The notes below the pieces were generated by a model. That model was given only the letters and a program-made list of their open reading frames with translations. It had not been told where the DNA came from and did not search any database. DNA of 64,000 bases, taken from contig OZ024720.1 of the NCBI GenBank assembly GCA_964016875.1, positions 40,391,106-40,455,105 on the forward strand. The letters run 5' to 3'. Source of the stretch: Fallopia convolvulus. Its lineage: Eukaryota; Streptophyta; Magnoliopsida; Caryophyllales; Polygonaceae. The position numbers and the translations under genes are program-made. Shown piece after piece: positions 11,611-23,325 of the stretch; within the stretch, counting starts at the first letter, position 1, and each line of letters starts with the position of its first letter.

Positions 11611-11978
11611 CCCTTGGAAAAACTCTATGTTTATAGCCTCGTTAACGACCTTCACAGGATCGTTAACGAGCCTCTGTTTTGACTTCTCTTGAACTTTTCT
11701 TTGGTTTTAACTTGGCCTCCAAATTTAATCTTCCCATGCAATCTTCTTTCTCCTCTTCCATGCATTCCACCTTCCACCACAAGACTTCAACTCAGCTCGA
11801 AAAGCGCTCCTTTCTGCTTAAAACCCTACAAAAAGACACAAAATGGATTAGTTTCCATGCTTTCCACCAAATATGCAAACTCATCCAGAAACACACAAAA
11901 CTAACTCTAAAACCTACTAAAACTAAACTAAACAACTTAAGAAAAATACCTAAAACTAGACTAAAAACACGAACATCA
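11611..11978 (-). repeat. Truncated LTR related to the A0 LTR
   Basis: Read on the minus strand it starts TGATGTTCGTGTTTTTAG at 11978, very similar to the start of the A0 LTR at 1583, and continues with A0-like blocks to about 11611, where satellite sequence begins. It contains the TCGTTAACGA pair at 11639 and 11660 (21 bp apart), some 310-330 bp into the LTR, close to the position of the single motif at 1866. The bases GATGT at 11979-11983 may be one half of a target duplication. It interrupts the antisense ORF ending at 11979. Confidence 0.65.
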
Positions 11979-12175
11979 GATGTCGGGGCCTCCTCGGGCA
12001 AAAAGATCCCCCTGGAGAGGTTCGGGGTCATGGGTATCCGCTCCTCGAGGATGGGAGGGAAACTTGAAACGGAATCAGTAATATGCTCAGCGAAAAAGCT
12101 CGCCTCGTCGTTGGATTCAGACGACCTCGCAGCAGACCCAACAACCTCCTCATCAGAAATCGAAGACGAAGCCAT
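11979..12175 (-). pseudogene. 5' fragment of an antisense ORF, possibly of a Tat-like element
   Basis: The minus-strand ATG at 12175 opens MASSSISDEEVVGSAARSSE, an acidic serine-rich start, and runs about 66 codons before the LTR fragment at 11978 cuts it. It is preceded by a possible 3' splice site (CTTCTAG|GTTGAAATGG). Ser-rich MASSS starts are common in extra ORFs of plant Ty3/gypsy elements. Tat-lineage elements are known to carry antisense ORFs between pol and the 3' LTR, which would fit the plus-oriented LTR to the right. I cannot name the protein. Confidence 0.35.
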
Positions 12176-12625
12176 TTCAACCTAGAAGACGTGCGTAGTC
12201 GGGGAAGCACGAGGTAACAGAGATATCAGAGTCGCTAGGAGAAGGGTCGCTAAAGACGAGCGAAGGAGACCTCGGGTTCTGAGAATCACTGGTCTCGACA
12301 CTCCCTACGGTGTTGAAACTTGAATACAAAGCCTGGTGGGGGGCTCGAAGAAATTCCTCTAGGCATGAAAGAGCGACATCCAGGTCACAAAAGGCGAACA
12401 CCTGGAAAAGAAGAGGTTTTGAGACGTCGAACAAAGCCACAAAAGAAAGAAAACACAAGGTGGTAGTAGGGGGACGCAGGATCCTAGGGCTACTCTGACA
12501 GATGGGACATCCTAAGGGGAATGTGAAGTACCAAAAGTAGAATACGAAGAATGGAAGATAGCAGTTGGAAGGCCAGACGTCCCATCAATCAAATAGCGGG
12601 ACGTTTGGCTTTCCCTCACCCCCTC

Positions 12626-12799
12626 CGCCACCCTCACCCCCTCTGTTTCACCACCGTGACACCGGCGCGAAACGCCAGAAAACCACCATCTCCCACTAGG
12701 GAACATCGCCGAACCACCAACGCCACCCTCACCCCCTCCGTTTCACCACCGTGACACCGGCGCGAAACGCCAGAAAACCACCAACTCCCACTAGGGAAT
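12626..12799. repeat. Two-copy tandem duplication, 95-bp period
   Basis: A block of about 78 bp beginning near 12626 (CCACCCTCACCCCCTC, then a CGCGAAACGCCAGAAAACC segment) is repeated at 12721 with one or two changes. It lies in the leader of the antisense transcription unit proposed for 13.0-11.98 kb. Confidence 0.8.
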
Positions 12800-13013
12800 G
12801 AGACGATAAAAGAAAGAAAAAACGCTGAAAACACACAAAAGAGAGAATCGAGCACTTAATTGTCAGAAGTTGGCATCAAGAAGGCGTATGCGAGCCTGAA
12901 AACCGTTGAAGATGCTTCGTCTCCTTGCTGGAAATCACAAAAACAAAAGAGAGAGAAAGGGAAAAACGCTCGGAGAAGAAAATGAGGAATGAAGAAGGGA
13001 GGACCGTGAAAGG

Positions 13014-13029
13014 GCGCTTTATAAAGCGC
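13014..13029 (-). promoter_or_regulatory. Palindromic TATA box GCGCTTTATAAAGCGC
   Basis: A perfect 16-bp palindrome contains TTTATAAA. On the minus strand it is followed by a CT-rich leader (TCCTCCCTTCTTCATTCC), a good candidate start for the antisense unit with its ORF at 12175. Being palindromic, it could also act on the plus strand. Confidence 0.4.
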
Positions 13030-13310
13030 GTACCTGGGCCTTACCCGGATCGGAAAAAGCTTAATGGGCCTGATATCTTTCAGGAAGCCCATTAGTGAAA
13101 TAAGAGAGAGTAGGCCCAGGAATCATCAAGCACTTAACAAGGGGAAAACCCAAGTCTTCGGCCTCGCACAAGAGATCCTCGCAAAAGAGATCGCCAAACC
13201 TCTAACCTCGACACCCGTAACCCTGAAACTAAGACCTCGCACCATGGGTGCGGGGAACCAGATGTACCACATATATGACCTGCGGTCCTCGGGAAGAGAC
13301 CCCCAGGCCA

Positions 13311-14119
13311 TGACGTTGTGATGGTGCGCAAAATAGCGGAATAAGAAATGGGACCGGAGTACAAGGAATAACAAGGTCCGGCGGGATTCCCAAGGTTAAA
13401 CTCAAGGGCCATTGCCGTACCCATATTAAAAAAACAACAAATCCATACATCATCAAGGCCTCAAGACCTTGGTCATGAGGTCTAAACCTCGTTGCTCAAA
13501 AGCCGACACCCCCGCCCCATCTAACCACTCAGCAATCACTGCTCTACCGACCAATAATCAACTGCCTCACTATTGACTAATCAAAGTACGTGATCTCGGG
13601 TGTCCCACATCGAGCAAGCATCAAAACCCAATTCCTCAAACCTCGTAGGTGACAAAGAGTCGAAAAACATCTTAAACTCAAGAACTATCTTGCTCGTTGA
13701 AGATTAACGTGTTGAATCATCGTTAAAGATCGCGCTACAGCCAAGTGAAGGTCCACAAAAAGACTTCAAGTCACCAAAAGAGTCCTAGTACCTATCAAAG
13801 ATCTCGCTGTATCACCTCGCAGGTCACAATCACCGTGTGCTAAATCAACTCCTCGACCTCGCTACTACAGCTCGTTAAATTGCTTGTTGGTGATAGAACC
13901 TCGTTGTAACTAGGAGACCTCGAACCTTGTTAGATCGAGATCTTGAATACTCTAAGAGAGATCTAGGGCGTAATCTCACTTATTGTAATCTCGTTATTTG
14001 TAACCTCGCAATTTGCAATCTCATGCTAAAGATATAAATAAAAAGCAAGGGTTTGCACAGTCAAATAAAAGTAATATCATTTCTTGTCTCCTAGCGCTGG
14101 TTTATTTCAGGTTTCATCA
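13311..14119 (+). repeat. Probable LTR of a Tat-like Ty3/gypsy element (ends approximate)
   Basis: The stretch has an LTR-like build on the plus strand: many CCTCG-type repeats, TATAAATA at 14033, a downstream AAGCAAGGGTTTGCACAG segment resembling a transcribed R region, and an end near ...TTTCATCA at 14119. Neither boundary is proven and no second copy is present. It may be the 3' LTR of the element whose antisense ORF is at 11979-12175. Confidence 0.35.
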
Positions 14120-15979
14120 ACCCCTATTTTTTAACACTGGGTATTACCGCCAGTGACCTCGGATTTTACCGCCCAAAGTCACCCAAGGCTTTAAATAATT
14201 TAATGGGACAAAAATTAAAGAAGAAATGGCTAAGAGTGGAATGTTATTCATTGATAAAAACATTCGTTCCTTACATTGAGAGTCATTTTACAAATGATGT
14301 AGCAACGGAAATTGAAACCCATATTAAATAGGGTTGAAAACACGTGTTTAAAAAATACAAGTATGTTTCTCCATGACAACTCATATGATGATGATTTGCT
14401 TGGTTAAAATAGAAGAGTTGATGCACTATCTTTTGAATGTTTTGCTCTTTGAAAATTCCTTCCTTCCTTCAACGCCGTCTTGCCTTGACCTTCCATCCTT
14501 GCATAACTCTTCTTGAGCCTTCTAGACTTTGTCTTCAAAACTTCGATGTGAATTTCCTAGAGTCTGGCATCTGTCGTTAAGGGTGAGAAATACCAGGAAA
14601 AAATGCGAAAATAGTGGAATTAGTCCAAGGAGACTAAGCAAGTGAGAATGGAAATTATCAAGGGTAGTATGGTAATTTACGTTATTCGAGAGAGATTATT
14701 GGGATGTAGAAACTTTACGTGGAGCTTTAAGGACGAAAATGAGTAATTCTCAAGATGAGATAACTCTTAAGCCGAAACGAAGAAGTACGAGATTGTAGAA
14801 CTTCTTAGAGTAGAAAGTATGTTGGGAACGTTATTAATTCATACAAGTTTGGAAACCTCCCGCACCCTTGTCGGACCTCAACCAAACTCATCTTATTCGA
14901 TGCTCCGGATAGGGGAGGTGGCCCGAAGGTGCTTAAGTACCAAGCCCACCTTAGACAAGCCCAAATAAGCATTCAGATTAGAAAGACGATCATTTCAAGA
15001 ACCGGGAGCCGCGTGGTCCTCCATGTTGTACTATTCTGACCAGGTTTTGGTTTCTTTTAAGTGTGCATTAGCACTTATCTTATGTCGCGATAAAACATTC
15101 ACTTCCGTTAATGATTTTTAAGAGTGTAGGGGGCCATGAATGGGTCCGGGTCCACTTAGTGGAATGAAGTTCCTGGCACCTAGCTAGGGTGCACTCATCC
15201 CTCCTCCAAGCAGGAGCAGACATTAGATCCTGATCCTTATAGTCGCGGAATTTAGGCGGGGTACCTTGCGACTTAGTAGGTTATATAGAGGTGTCGTGTT
15301 AATCCTGCACCCTTACTATTTAATCTAAATCGATCTCGTAAGGAGATCTTAAACAAGCAAGGTCACACATTCAAGACTAGTATAATAGTCATATCGAATA
15401 TTAATAATCGTAATAACGATGACAAGCGGGTCATTATTTCTAAAAATCGATAATAACGATGACAAGCAAGGTCTCCTACTGATCTTATCCAGGAATTGGA
15501 TATACATTTTTATTATAAGCCTTCATACAAGTCTCCTACTATAATAAGGGTCCACAAAGTCTTCTACTCTCAACCTCCTCTTTTGAATACAGTAGACTGC
15601 ATGTGAGCAAGGAATTTCAGTGAGATCCCACATATTGCACCCATAACTACTCAGCTCTAAATCAACTACATACATTTTGATCCCACAATCCACCTCATAC
15701 CTATTTCCATCTCCATAACACCTACACCTATTAAGAACTCTTAGCCCTAGTACTTGTAAACTTATTATACAATTCTAGAGTAATAAGAACATTATGAGAT
15801 GTAATGGTTGTCCTTTTCTCAATAAACATCTTCATTAGTTTTCATCTAATAGATTAACACATTGTAAGTATGGGCATTTATCTAGAATCTAAAATACAAT
15901 TGTTGAAGGACTCACAAACATTATTCATAAGCATGTCAAACTTAGGGTAATGTTTGAATCCACAAAGGGAGGATGTCGA
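14120..15979. other. No recognisable gene
   Basis: I found no convincing ORF, RNA gene or element boundary. Near 14130 a CACTGG...CCAGTG inverted repeat follows the LTR-like sequence. Near 15410-15466 an AATAACGATGACAAGC block occurs twice. The segment 14860-15330 is relatively GC-rich but codes for nothing I recognise. Probably old repeat sequence. Confidence 0.5.
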
Positions 15980-17525
15980 AGGGTTTGCCTCCATTAAATA
16001 CTTTTAAACTACTTCATTCACCCTCTTCATCCCCTCTATTGATTTAAAGTTAGGTAATGTAACAACCATTCCAGTAGAAAAAATTGCACCTTTATAATTC
16101 TTCCAAGTCCATTTAACATTGAAGTTGTAATGCAAGTGTCTTAGACATACTCCGGTGTTAGCCATTAGAAACACTTGATGTAAGCCCTCAAGCAAACCCT
16201 ACATATTAGAACAAATAAAGCATAATAAAACAATACATTACATAAATAAACTACTGAAATTGGTAGTGCAAATACCTTTTATATGTCTAATAAAAGTCAA
16301 AGGTTGTCCTCCAATGTCTTGAATGAGGTTCTCCAAAAAACCAACACCATGTGTTTTTTCTTTCAGTCTCAATTCCAGCAAATACCATGGGAAACATATC
16401 CTCATTTCCATCTTTTCCAACTACACTCAAAATTTGGCCAGTATAAGAACCCTTGATGTGGAAAGCATCAAAGCTAACTATCGGCCTACATCCAAGCTTA
16501 AATTCCTACTTACAAGCTTGTAGGCAGAGACACATTCTCTGAAATATAGGCCTCTTAGGTTCTCTTGCAACTACCTTCACCAAATTGAACTTCCCCCTTT
16601 CTCCTTTATGACAATAGCAACATAATTCCATACTTTTGCATATTGTTCTAGGGCATAGCCTTGTGCTATCAATACAGTTGTAAGCCTAGATCTCCATGCT
16701 TATTAATAAGTAATAGTCACATCGTGTTCCCTCTAGACTATACTCATGAATGTTTTAATCAACATTTGGGATCCTCTATATAATGCTCAAGGTATTTCTA
16801 AGCCAACCAACTTGATGTCACATTTGTGTTCATATCTTGCCACTCACAAACATGTTTAAGATTAAAACTCTTGAGTTGGAAACTTCAAAATGACCCCATC
16901 CTCCTATCATAAGTTGTGAACTAACAAAAGCACTCCTTACACACATACACACTTCCTCCTCCCACATTTCAGACAACAACCACACTTGTGTTAAAGTATG
17001 AAGACACCTTATAGTTGTCATTATGCAGGTACTAGTAGTAGTAGTCAAATCAATGCTCTATTGCATAATGCCCCAAGGATCTCATAAATATATCATTAGA
17101 CTCGAATCTCATACCATCCTTGAATTCAATTTTTGAATCGAAGTTAGCTAGAGGAATAGACTTTTGATATCTTAAATGACCCTCACCATCAGATCCACTA
17201 TAACTTTTATAATCAATAGAACCCACTCTTACATTAAACACATCACAGTCATCATCATCCCCTAGATCCACATTCAAACCCTCATAAAATATCTTTATCA
17301 ATATTATTTCCAAAAAAATCATCATCATCATCGTCATTAGAATCTTCACCAGAAATATTTTTGATACACTATCATCATAAAAAGAGGAATATGAACCTAA
17401 AATGTTACCTTCTACATCATCATTTTCTTCCTCTTCATTTTCATCTTCATCTTTAAAAAATTTCAGAACTTGTGGTAGGACTATCCTTCCCTTAAAGGTG
17501 GATCTTATTTCCTTGTACAAAGAGA
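15980..17525 (-). pseudogene. Mutator-like (MULE) transposase, decayed
   Basis: Read leftwards on the minus strand, pieces in several frames match the order of a MuDR-type transposase. Near 17100 is the N-terminal domain ending with GMRFESND. Near 16600-16700 is the stretch LEQYAKVWNY. At about 16395-16480 is the catalytic strand IVSFDAFHIKG with the first Asp, followed by VVGKDGNEDMFPMVFAG. WCWFLENLIQDIGG lies near 16330, and VCLRHLHYNF near 16130. The acidic stretches near 17300 are coded by GAT/GAA repeats. Stops and frame changes separate all pieces, so it is dead. No terminal inverted repeats were identified. Confidence 0.7.
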
Positions 17526-18790
17526 AGATTTAGGTGCCATAGGGTTTGGTCTAACCTCCATACTTATATTTATGTTTTAATGGTCCTTGCATGTTGGTTG
17601 GGAATTAACAGACTGGTGGGCCTTGACCATTTGCAATGTTTGAGATTTCGGGCCTAAATTACCTTATTGGAGTACCTACCATTAGACAAGTCATAAAATT
17701 GGACGCCCTAAAAATGGCCTTATATAGATTTGACGTACTTCATTTTCTTGAATGACATACACATGCAGAATTTTGTCATACCAGTCTTTGAAATCCACAA
17801 CTCGTTCACATGCTCAATACACACCCCATCTTTCATGAAAAGTTCTAGCTCAATCTTTAGAGAGTAGAGCTGGGTTCACATCTTTCTTCAAGTACACTAA
17901 TTTTTCCTATAACAAAGTGTATTGTTTTGACCCTTGTAAGAAAACCTATCGTAGAAGAATCTAATAGCGACAATCATCTATCGAAAGCATAATGAAGTGT
18001 ATGTTTAAAAATTATTTCATAATGAAGTGTATGTTTCTTACCAAATTTTAAGATCTCTAACTAAAATTGTCAATTAGTAATATAAGGAATATTATTATAA
18101 TACAAAGATTGTAAATACTTAAATAAACGCAAGGCAAATAGGTAAATATAAAAATTAAAATGCCTATGTGGCATAGTTAAAATGATGACACGTAGGATAG
18201 AGAGATTCGAAATTAGTTATAGTATATTGATAGAGTAATATGGTAGAGCTCAGTTGGGCGTGTCAGCCAACCTACATGAGAAAAGCTGATGGACTTATTG
18301 ACCCATCGGGAAAAACAAGCAAGGCTTGTTCGACCCAAGAAAGAGAGGTTAGAATTTGGGCCACATTCGACCCATTTAAAGGAGACACGAGTTCTTATAT
18401 CCCAAAACCATTAGGTTAGAATACTTGAGCTAATTGGCCCGTGAAAAATCCATATGATCTTTCCATTATTTCTAAATGTATTCATGTGAAATAAATTATT
18501 TTTACAAGTTTTTAAATTGTTAAAAGAAAGTTTTAATGGTAAATTGTGTCTTATTTGAAAATAGAAGAAGCTAATGTTGATGAGATAGGGTAAAACAAAC
18601 AAAAAATGTATACGAATTCGAAAAGGGAAAAAAATACTAAAAATTGCAAAACCATAGACCTGGATTCCGCATGCAAACAAAGTAATTTCCTCAAAGTGAA
18701 GTAACCAACACACAAATAAGAAATCTACAACCGTTAATTTAGCTCATGATCAAAGAAAACAAGGAAAAAAAGACTTGTGCAAAAAAGGAA
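17526..18790. other. No recognisable gene
   Basis: AT-rich sequence beyond the MULE N-terminus. It may include the MULE 5' flank and terminal repeat, but I could not define them. No ORF, RNA gene or LTR is supported. Confidence 0.45.
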
Positions 18791-18791
18791 A

Positions 18792-19575
18792 GCCAATTAC
18801 CAGATCTTACTTGAAGCAAGACGCAAAAGATACTCAACTCATTAATCCTAACTTATTTTGGAAGAGGGGGTTCACACAATGAAGTGTGACAAAGAAACTA
18901 ATTCATAAAAACAGAGAACAAGAAAGATAGAGAGGAAGACTTTCGGTGTTAGCAACTAATGAGTTTGAAATATAGAAGAAACATGAAGGAAAAGAAAACT
19001 GAGAAGAACAAGCAAGCATGAGTAAAACGTTGGGTGTGTACGTTTTGACACTTGTAACCATTGGTGTATTAAAGATTAACACACAAAAGGGTAATTTGTT
19101 GACACCGACGCTATGTCAGGTTGTGTTGACGGTTGTCAGAGAAAGGCGATTCCGACCTATTGAAAATTCAATTGTACAACAACTTCGGTGGCAAGATGGA
19201 GTCAGAAGATCACCAGCGGTAGCGTTCGGTCTGGTGAGAGTGAGAGTGGTGGTCAGCGAGACAGTGTTCAACAACGTTGAAGTGCTTGAGCTTGATTTAA
19301 GATAGGTGAGCCAATTACTAGATCTCACTTCAAGCAAGACGCATACGATACTAAAATCACTAAACCTAACTTATTTTGGAAAAGGGGGTTCACACGATGA
19401 AGCATGGCAAAGAAATGAATTCAGAAAAACAAAGAATAAGAAAGATAGAGAGGAAGACTTTTAGGGTTAAAAACTAATGAGTCTAAATTGTAGAAGAGAG
19501 ATGAAGGAAAAGAAAACTAAGAGGAACAAGCAAGCACAAGTAAAAAGTTGGGTGTGTATATTTTGAAACTTGTAA
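18792..19575. repeat. Direct duplication of a ~267-bp block, 518 bp apart
   Basis: The block 18792-19059 (from GCCAATTACCAGATC to the segment before CTTGTAACC) recurs diverged at 19310-19575. Shared internal segments include TAACTTATTTTGGAA and AAGAAAGATAGAGAGGAAGA. The ~250-bp spacer carries a GC-richer stretch near 19110-19280 with no supported gene. Origin unknown. Confidence 0.75.
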
Positions 19576-20443
19576 TTAACATTACTCAATGGGCTGATAT
19601 TTCAAGTTGGATTTCATTACTCTTAAGAGTATATATACAAACAAATACACATGAAATAATCCAAATTGAGTTGTTGAATTGATAAATACACTATATAATT
19701 TTAAAACTAACTTTTCTCTAATGAAGAGATCAATACATAGAGCTGGGTCACGTCTCCGAGAAAAATATTTGTTGATAATTTACCCTAGCTATAAAGTTTA
19801 ATCTAAACTTTATATTATAAGCTCATAAAGTTTTGGCTCTGTAATGGTTTGCACCTATTCTGATATAAACTATTTATGATAGTTAGTTTAACATTAAAAC
19901 CGCAAAAATGTTATCTTACATCTATGTTATAATTAGATAGATGACACGTAGAAAAGAGGAGTTCAAGTTTAATAATAGTATGAAGGAAAATCATTTTCCT
20001 TTTTTATTTTGTGCTTATTTTAATCCTATAGGATTTTCAGTATCCGTTTTTTGACATATGTCTTATTGTTTCTTACAAAACATAAAATCCTAAAAATGTA
20101 AATTCTATAAATAAAAATATACAATTCAATAAAAAAAATCAAGGTTCTTAACACAAAAAATCATTTTAATATAAAAATATATTAGATAGATCATTGTGCG
20201 CGTTGCCTTGAATGGAAAGGAAATAAAGGAATAAAATTAGTAAAGAGTTTTAATATATCTTGTTTACACCTTAATCCTAATAATGACTAATGCTCGAGTA
20301 TAATTGAAGGTTGTTAAACCTATATCATAAATTTCTTATTTTTTAAGTTTGAGAGGTTTTTATGTTAATGATTATTTTTGTCATAAATTTTCTCAAAGCT
20401 TAAATATTTATATTAGTGAAAAAATGATTTAAATACCAAGTTA
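19576..20443. other. AT-rich sequence, no gene seen
   Basis: No ORF, RNA or repeat structure is supported. It is the left flank of element B and ends with the CAAAT target duplication at 20444-20448. Confidence 0.5.
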
Positions 20444-20448
20444 CAAAT

Positions 20449-21875
20449 TGATGTCTCTTTATTTGGTGGTGTTTTTATATATGATTTCCTTTGTAAATAT
20501 GTTTCTTTTTCCCCTTTTCTTGTGTGTTTTGTTCCTTTTTAGCTTAGTTCCCGTATTTCTATGAGATTCGGAGACTATGCGCGTTTTATGTGTTTTTGTA
20601 GGTGTTTTGGCATGGATCAAGGGTCGTTTTGAAGGAGAATCGGAACATGGAGCAAGGCCCGAGCTTAAGAGGGAAAGAGAGGAGCAAGCCATGAAGAAGA
20701 ACAAGAGAAAAGCCAACAAGAAGAAGGTGGAACGAGGTCCGGATCGAGCTGGAACCAACGCCGGACCCGATGTTGAATTTTCGACCTCGGACCGACTTGC
20801 CCAGTAAGTCGGGCCCGAGGTTGCTCCGTGTCGGTCCGAGTCGGTCGCTGACTGCTTGTGCTCCAAGGCACGAAATTGTAAACTACCACTTTTGCCCCTC
20901 ATCTATAAAGGCTCTCTTGTCTTCTAATTGGGGGAGGTTCCCACACACAAGGGAGGAGGTTCCCACACTTAGCAAGGAACCAACCCTCAAAAACTCTCAA
21001 GAGGATACTTGGAGAGCAAGGAGGAAGGAGAAGAGAAGGAGAAGAGAGAGAATCGGCCAAGGAGAGGGAGATTTGATAGGTTTGGTTGATAGATTAGCTT
21101 TGCTTTGTTTTGATTTTGTGGATTTGGAAACCTTTGATTGGAGTTTGTGGATTGCTTTTGATTTGTGAATGAAACTTGGCTTTGGTTTGAGATTGATGAT
21201 GTTGATTGCTTTGCTTTTTGATTTGTTTGCTTTCTTTGTTTGCCATATGGAGTAGATCTCCTTGATCTTGGGTTATGGGGGAAAACTCTAGCTAGGTTGG
21301 GCTAGAAACCCCAATTCCATAGCCTTGAGTGCTTGATCTAGGAACCCACTCTACATAGAGCTACAATTCCTTACGAAAGTAAGGAATCAAGGCTTGTGAT
21401 TGGCAAAGTAGCGAAAGTGAACATTTGTCCATCTCAAGACCTTGCTTCGAAGGGGATTTCCCCAATGATCGATGTGTAGAAGTGGTTGGAACGAGGGTGA
21501 AAGCACTCGATCCTATTCCGATCATCACTTATTGCTTGAATTGGGGTGGAAAAGCCTTAATCTACTAGAGAAGGAACCCAAAAGCCCAAGATCTACTTTC
21601 AATCTTTGAGTTCGACAAAGCCAGCTACATCGGGCCCGACTTGCTCTACGTCGGTCCCGACTTCCCTCTTGTCGCCAACATCGGGCCCGACGTGACACTT
21701 GTGTCGGTCCCGGCTGTTCTCTTTGTTTTCCTTTGTTTTAAGTTCTCCTTTCCAGCTTTCTAGTGTCTAGGCACCTCAATCGAGTAGATTTCCCGAGCGT
21801 TCGACACTCACCACGTGCTACAACGGGGTCGGGTTATAAATTGTATCTCTAGACCCTCGCACACACGAGCGATCA
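20449..21875 (+). repeat. 5' LTR of element B
   Basis: TGATGTCTC...GAGCGATCA, 1427 bp. TATA box (CTATAAAG) at 20903-20910. Paired motif TCGGGCCCGA/GTCGGTCC at 20809/20830, about 75-95 bp upstream of the TATA box, and two more pairs near the 3' end at 21630/21650 and 21681/21703. An inverted repeat CCGACTT-N7-AAGTCGG precedes the first palindrome. The 132-codon ORF inside is not regarded as a gene. Confidence 0.93.
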
Positions 21876-21881
21876 AAAGAT

Positions 21882-21899
21882 TGGCGCCGTTGCCGGGGA
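21882..21899 (+). other. Primer-binding site (tRNA-Asp type)
   Basis: TGGCGCCGTTGCCGGGGA starts six bases after the 5' LTR. It is complementary to the 3' end of plant tRNA-Asp (...CCCCGGCAACGGCGCCA), the primer typical of Athila elements. Confidence 0.9.
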
Positions 21900-22027
21900 A
21901 GTCTAAGTGCATTGAGTGCCAATTTGGTGAGTTTCTTGTGTTTTGGTAGTGATTTGGGTGAGGGAATAGCCCAAACCCTTTGTTTGTTTTTGATTTGTTT
22001 TGGTTTGTGTCTTTGTTTCGTAGGTTT

Positions 22028-23325
22028 ATGCGAGCTCGTTCCTCCCGAGGAACACTTGAGCTTGAGTTTGTGTGTAATCCGGAAAGTATTCTCAAAGAAG
22101 CCCGAAGAAGGAAAAGGATGGAGAATCAAGCTCTCCATGGTGATGAGGAGTTGGCTCGACTTAGGGCCGAAATGGCTAGATTGCAACTTGAGAAGGAAAA
22201 TCAAGAGGCGGTAGCAAGAAGAGAACGGGAGCAACGGATGAGGGCCGAGGCTCAACTCAACGCTCTACCCGGAATGTACGCCAATACATGCATCCGGAGT
22301 TGAGGGTACCCGAACCGGTTATTGTGCTTCCCGAGGTTGCCAAGAATTTTGAGATCAAGACGCAATTCATTTCCCTCATCAAGCGTGATCAATTTGAGGG
22401 CCGTCCACATGAGTGTCCCATAGAGCACATCAAATGCTTTGTGGACATGTGTGAGACGATCTCTACCGACGAGGAGACGTTGGAGTATGTGCATCTAAAG
22501 GCGTTCAAGTGGTCACTTGGGGGCAAGGCCACACATTGGCTCGAGAGCCAAGCCCCTAGGTCGATCACAACTTGGAAGGCACTCTATGATGCTTTCTTGA
22601 TGAATTTCTTCCCGTCCTCAAAGACAACCGAGCTAAGAAGGAAAATTGCAAGCTTTCAACAAGGTACGAATGAGCCTCTCTTCGAAGCATGGGACCGTTT
22701 CAAGGAGATGTTGTGCCAATGTCCTAGTCATGGCCAACAACCATATGTGCTCCAAGACATCTTTTTCCAAGGCATCAATCCGGCAATGAAGGACAAGCTC
22801 AATCTCCACACCGATTGTGGGTTCATAGACTTGACACCGGATCAAGCTTGGGAGCTACTTGACAAGCTATCCGATTATGAGGCCATGTATGGGGTGAGTC
22901 AAGCTAGCAAAGAGGTGAAAGTTTAAGGTGAAGGTGCAAGGAAGTTATATGATCCAAAGGGAGAAGACATTGACAAGGATGTGAAGCTCCAATTCCTTGA
23001 AGGTGAAGTGAGCAAGCTTAAGAGGCAAGTCCACTACTACAAGCAAAATGCTAGAGCTTGTGAGGAGTGTGGATCCTTTGCACATGCTACACAAGTTTGT
23101 CCGAATGAGAGCCAAGTGCGCTTGGCCGAGCGAATTTAGGAGGCAAACTATGTTCGAGGAAATTTCGGTGGAAGAGGCAACTTCAACAATGGTGGTAATG
23201 GTCGGTGGAACAACGGTCAAGCTCAAGGCTACAACAACAACTTCAACCAAAATGAGCCAAGGGCGCAGCAACCACCACCATATAGGCCACCGGGATTCAA
23301 TGAGCTACAATCATTTGCTCAAGAG
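22028..23325 (+). pseudogene. gag: gag of element B (capsid, zinc knuckle), broken
   Basis: ATG 22028 follows the leader and gives a charged coiled-coil N-terminus (ELARLRAEMARLQLEKENQE). Near 22280 the frame changes, so the N-terminal ORF ends at 22303 while the capsid domain continues from 22288: HLKAFKWSLGGKATHWL at about 22491, FPSSKTTELRRKI, and FFQGINPAMKDKL. After a stop at 22924 the same frame holds a coiled segment and the zinc knuckle CEEC-x4-H-x4-C (about 23057-23100), a stop near 23137 and a Gly/Asn-rich tail. One frameshift and two stops make it non-functional unless recoded. Gag would form the particle. Confidence 0.82.

Noticed and set aside
14860..15330. Organellar or rRNA insertion
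   Set aside because: GC-richer, but I could match no organellar gene, rRNA or tRNA feature.
20459..20902. 147-codon antisense ORF in the element B LTR (also 29879-30322)
   Set aside because: Same reason; no promoter or domain, and its reading is set by the GC-rich motif units.
20770..21168. 132-codon ORF in the LTR of element B, repeated at 30190-30588
   Set aside because: It recurs only because LTRs are duplicated. It overlaps the TATA box and motif pairs and has no domain.
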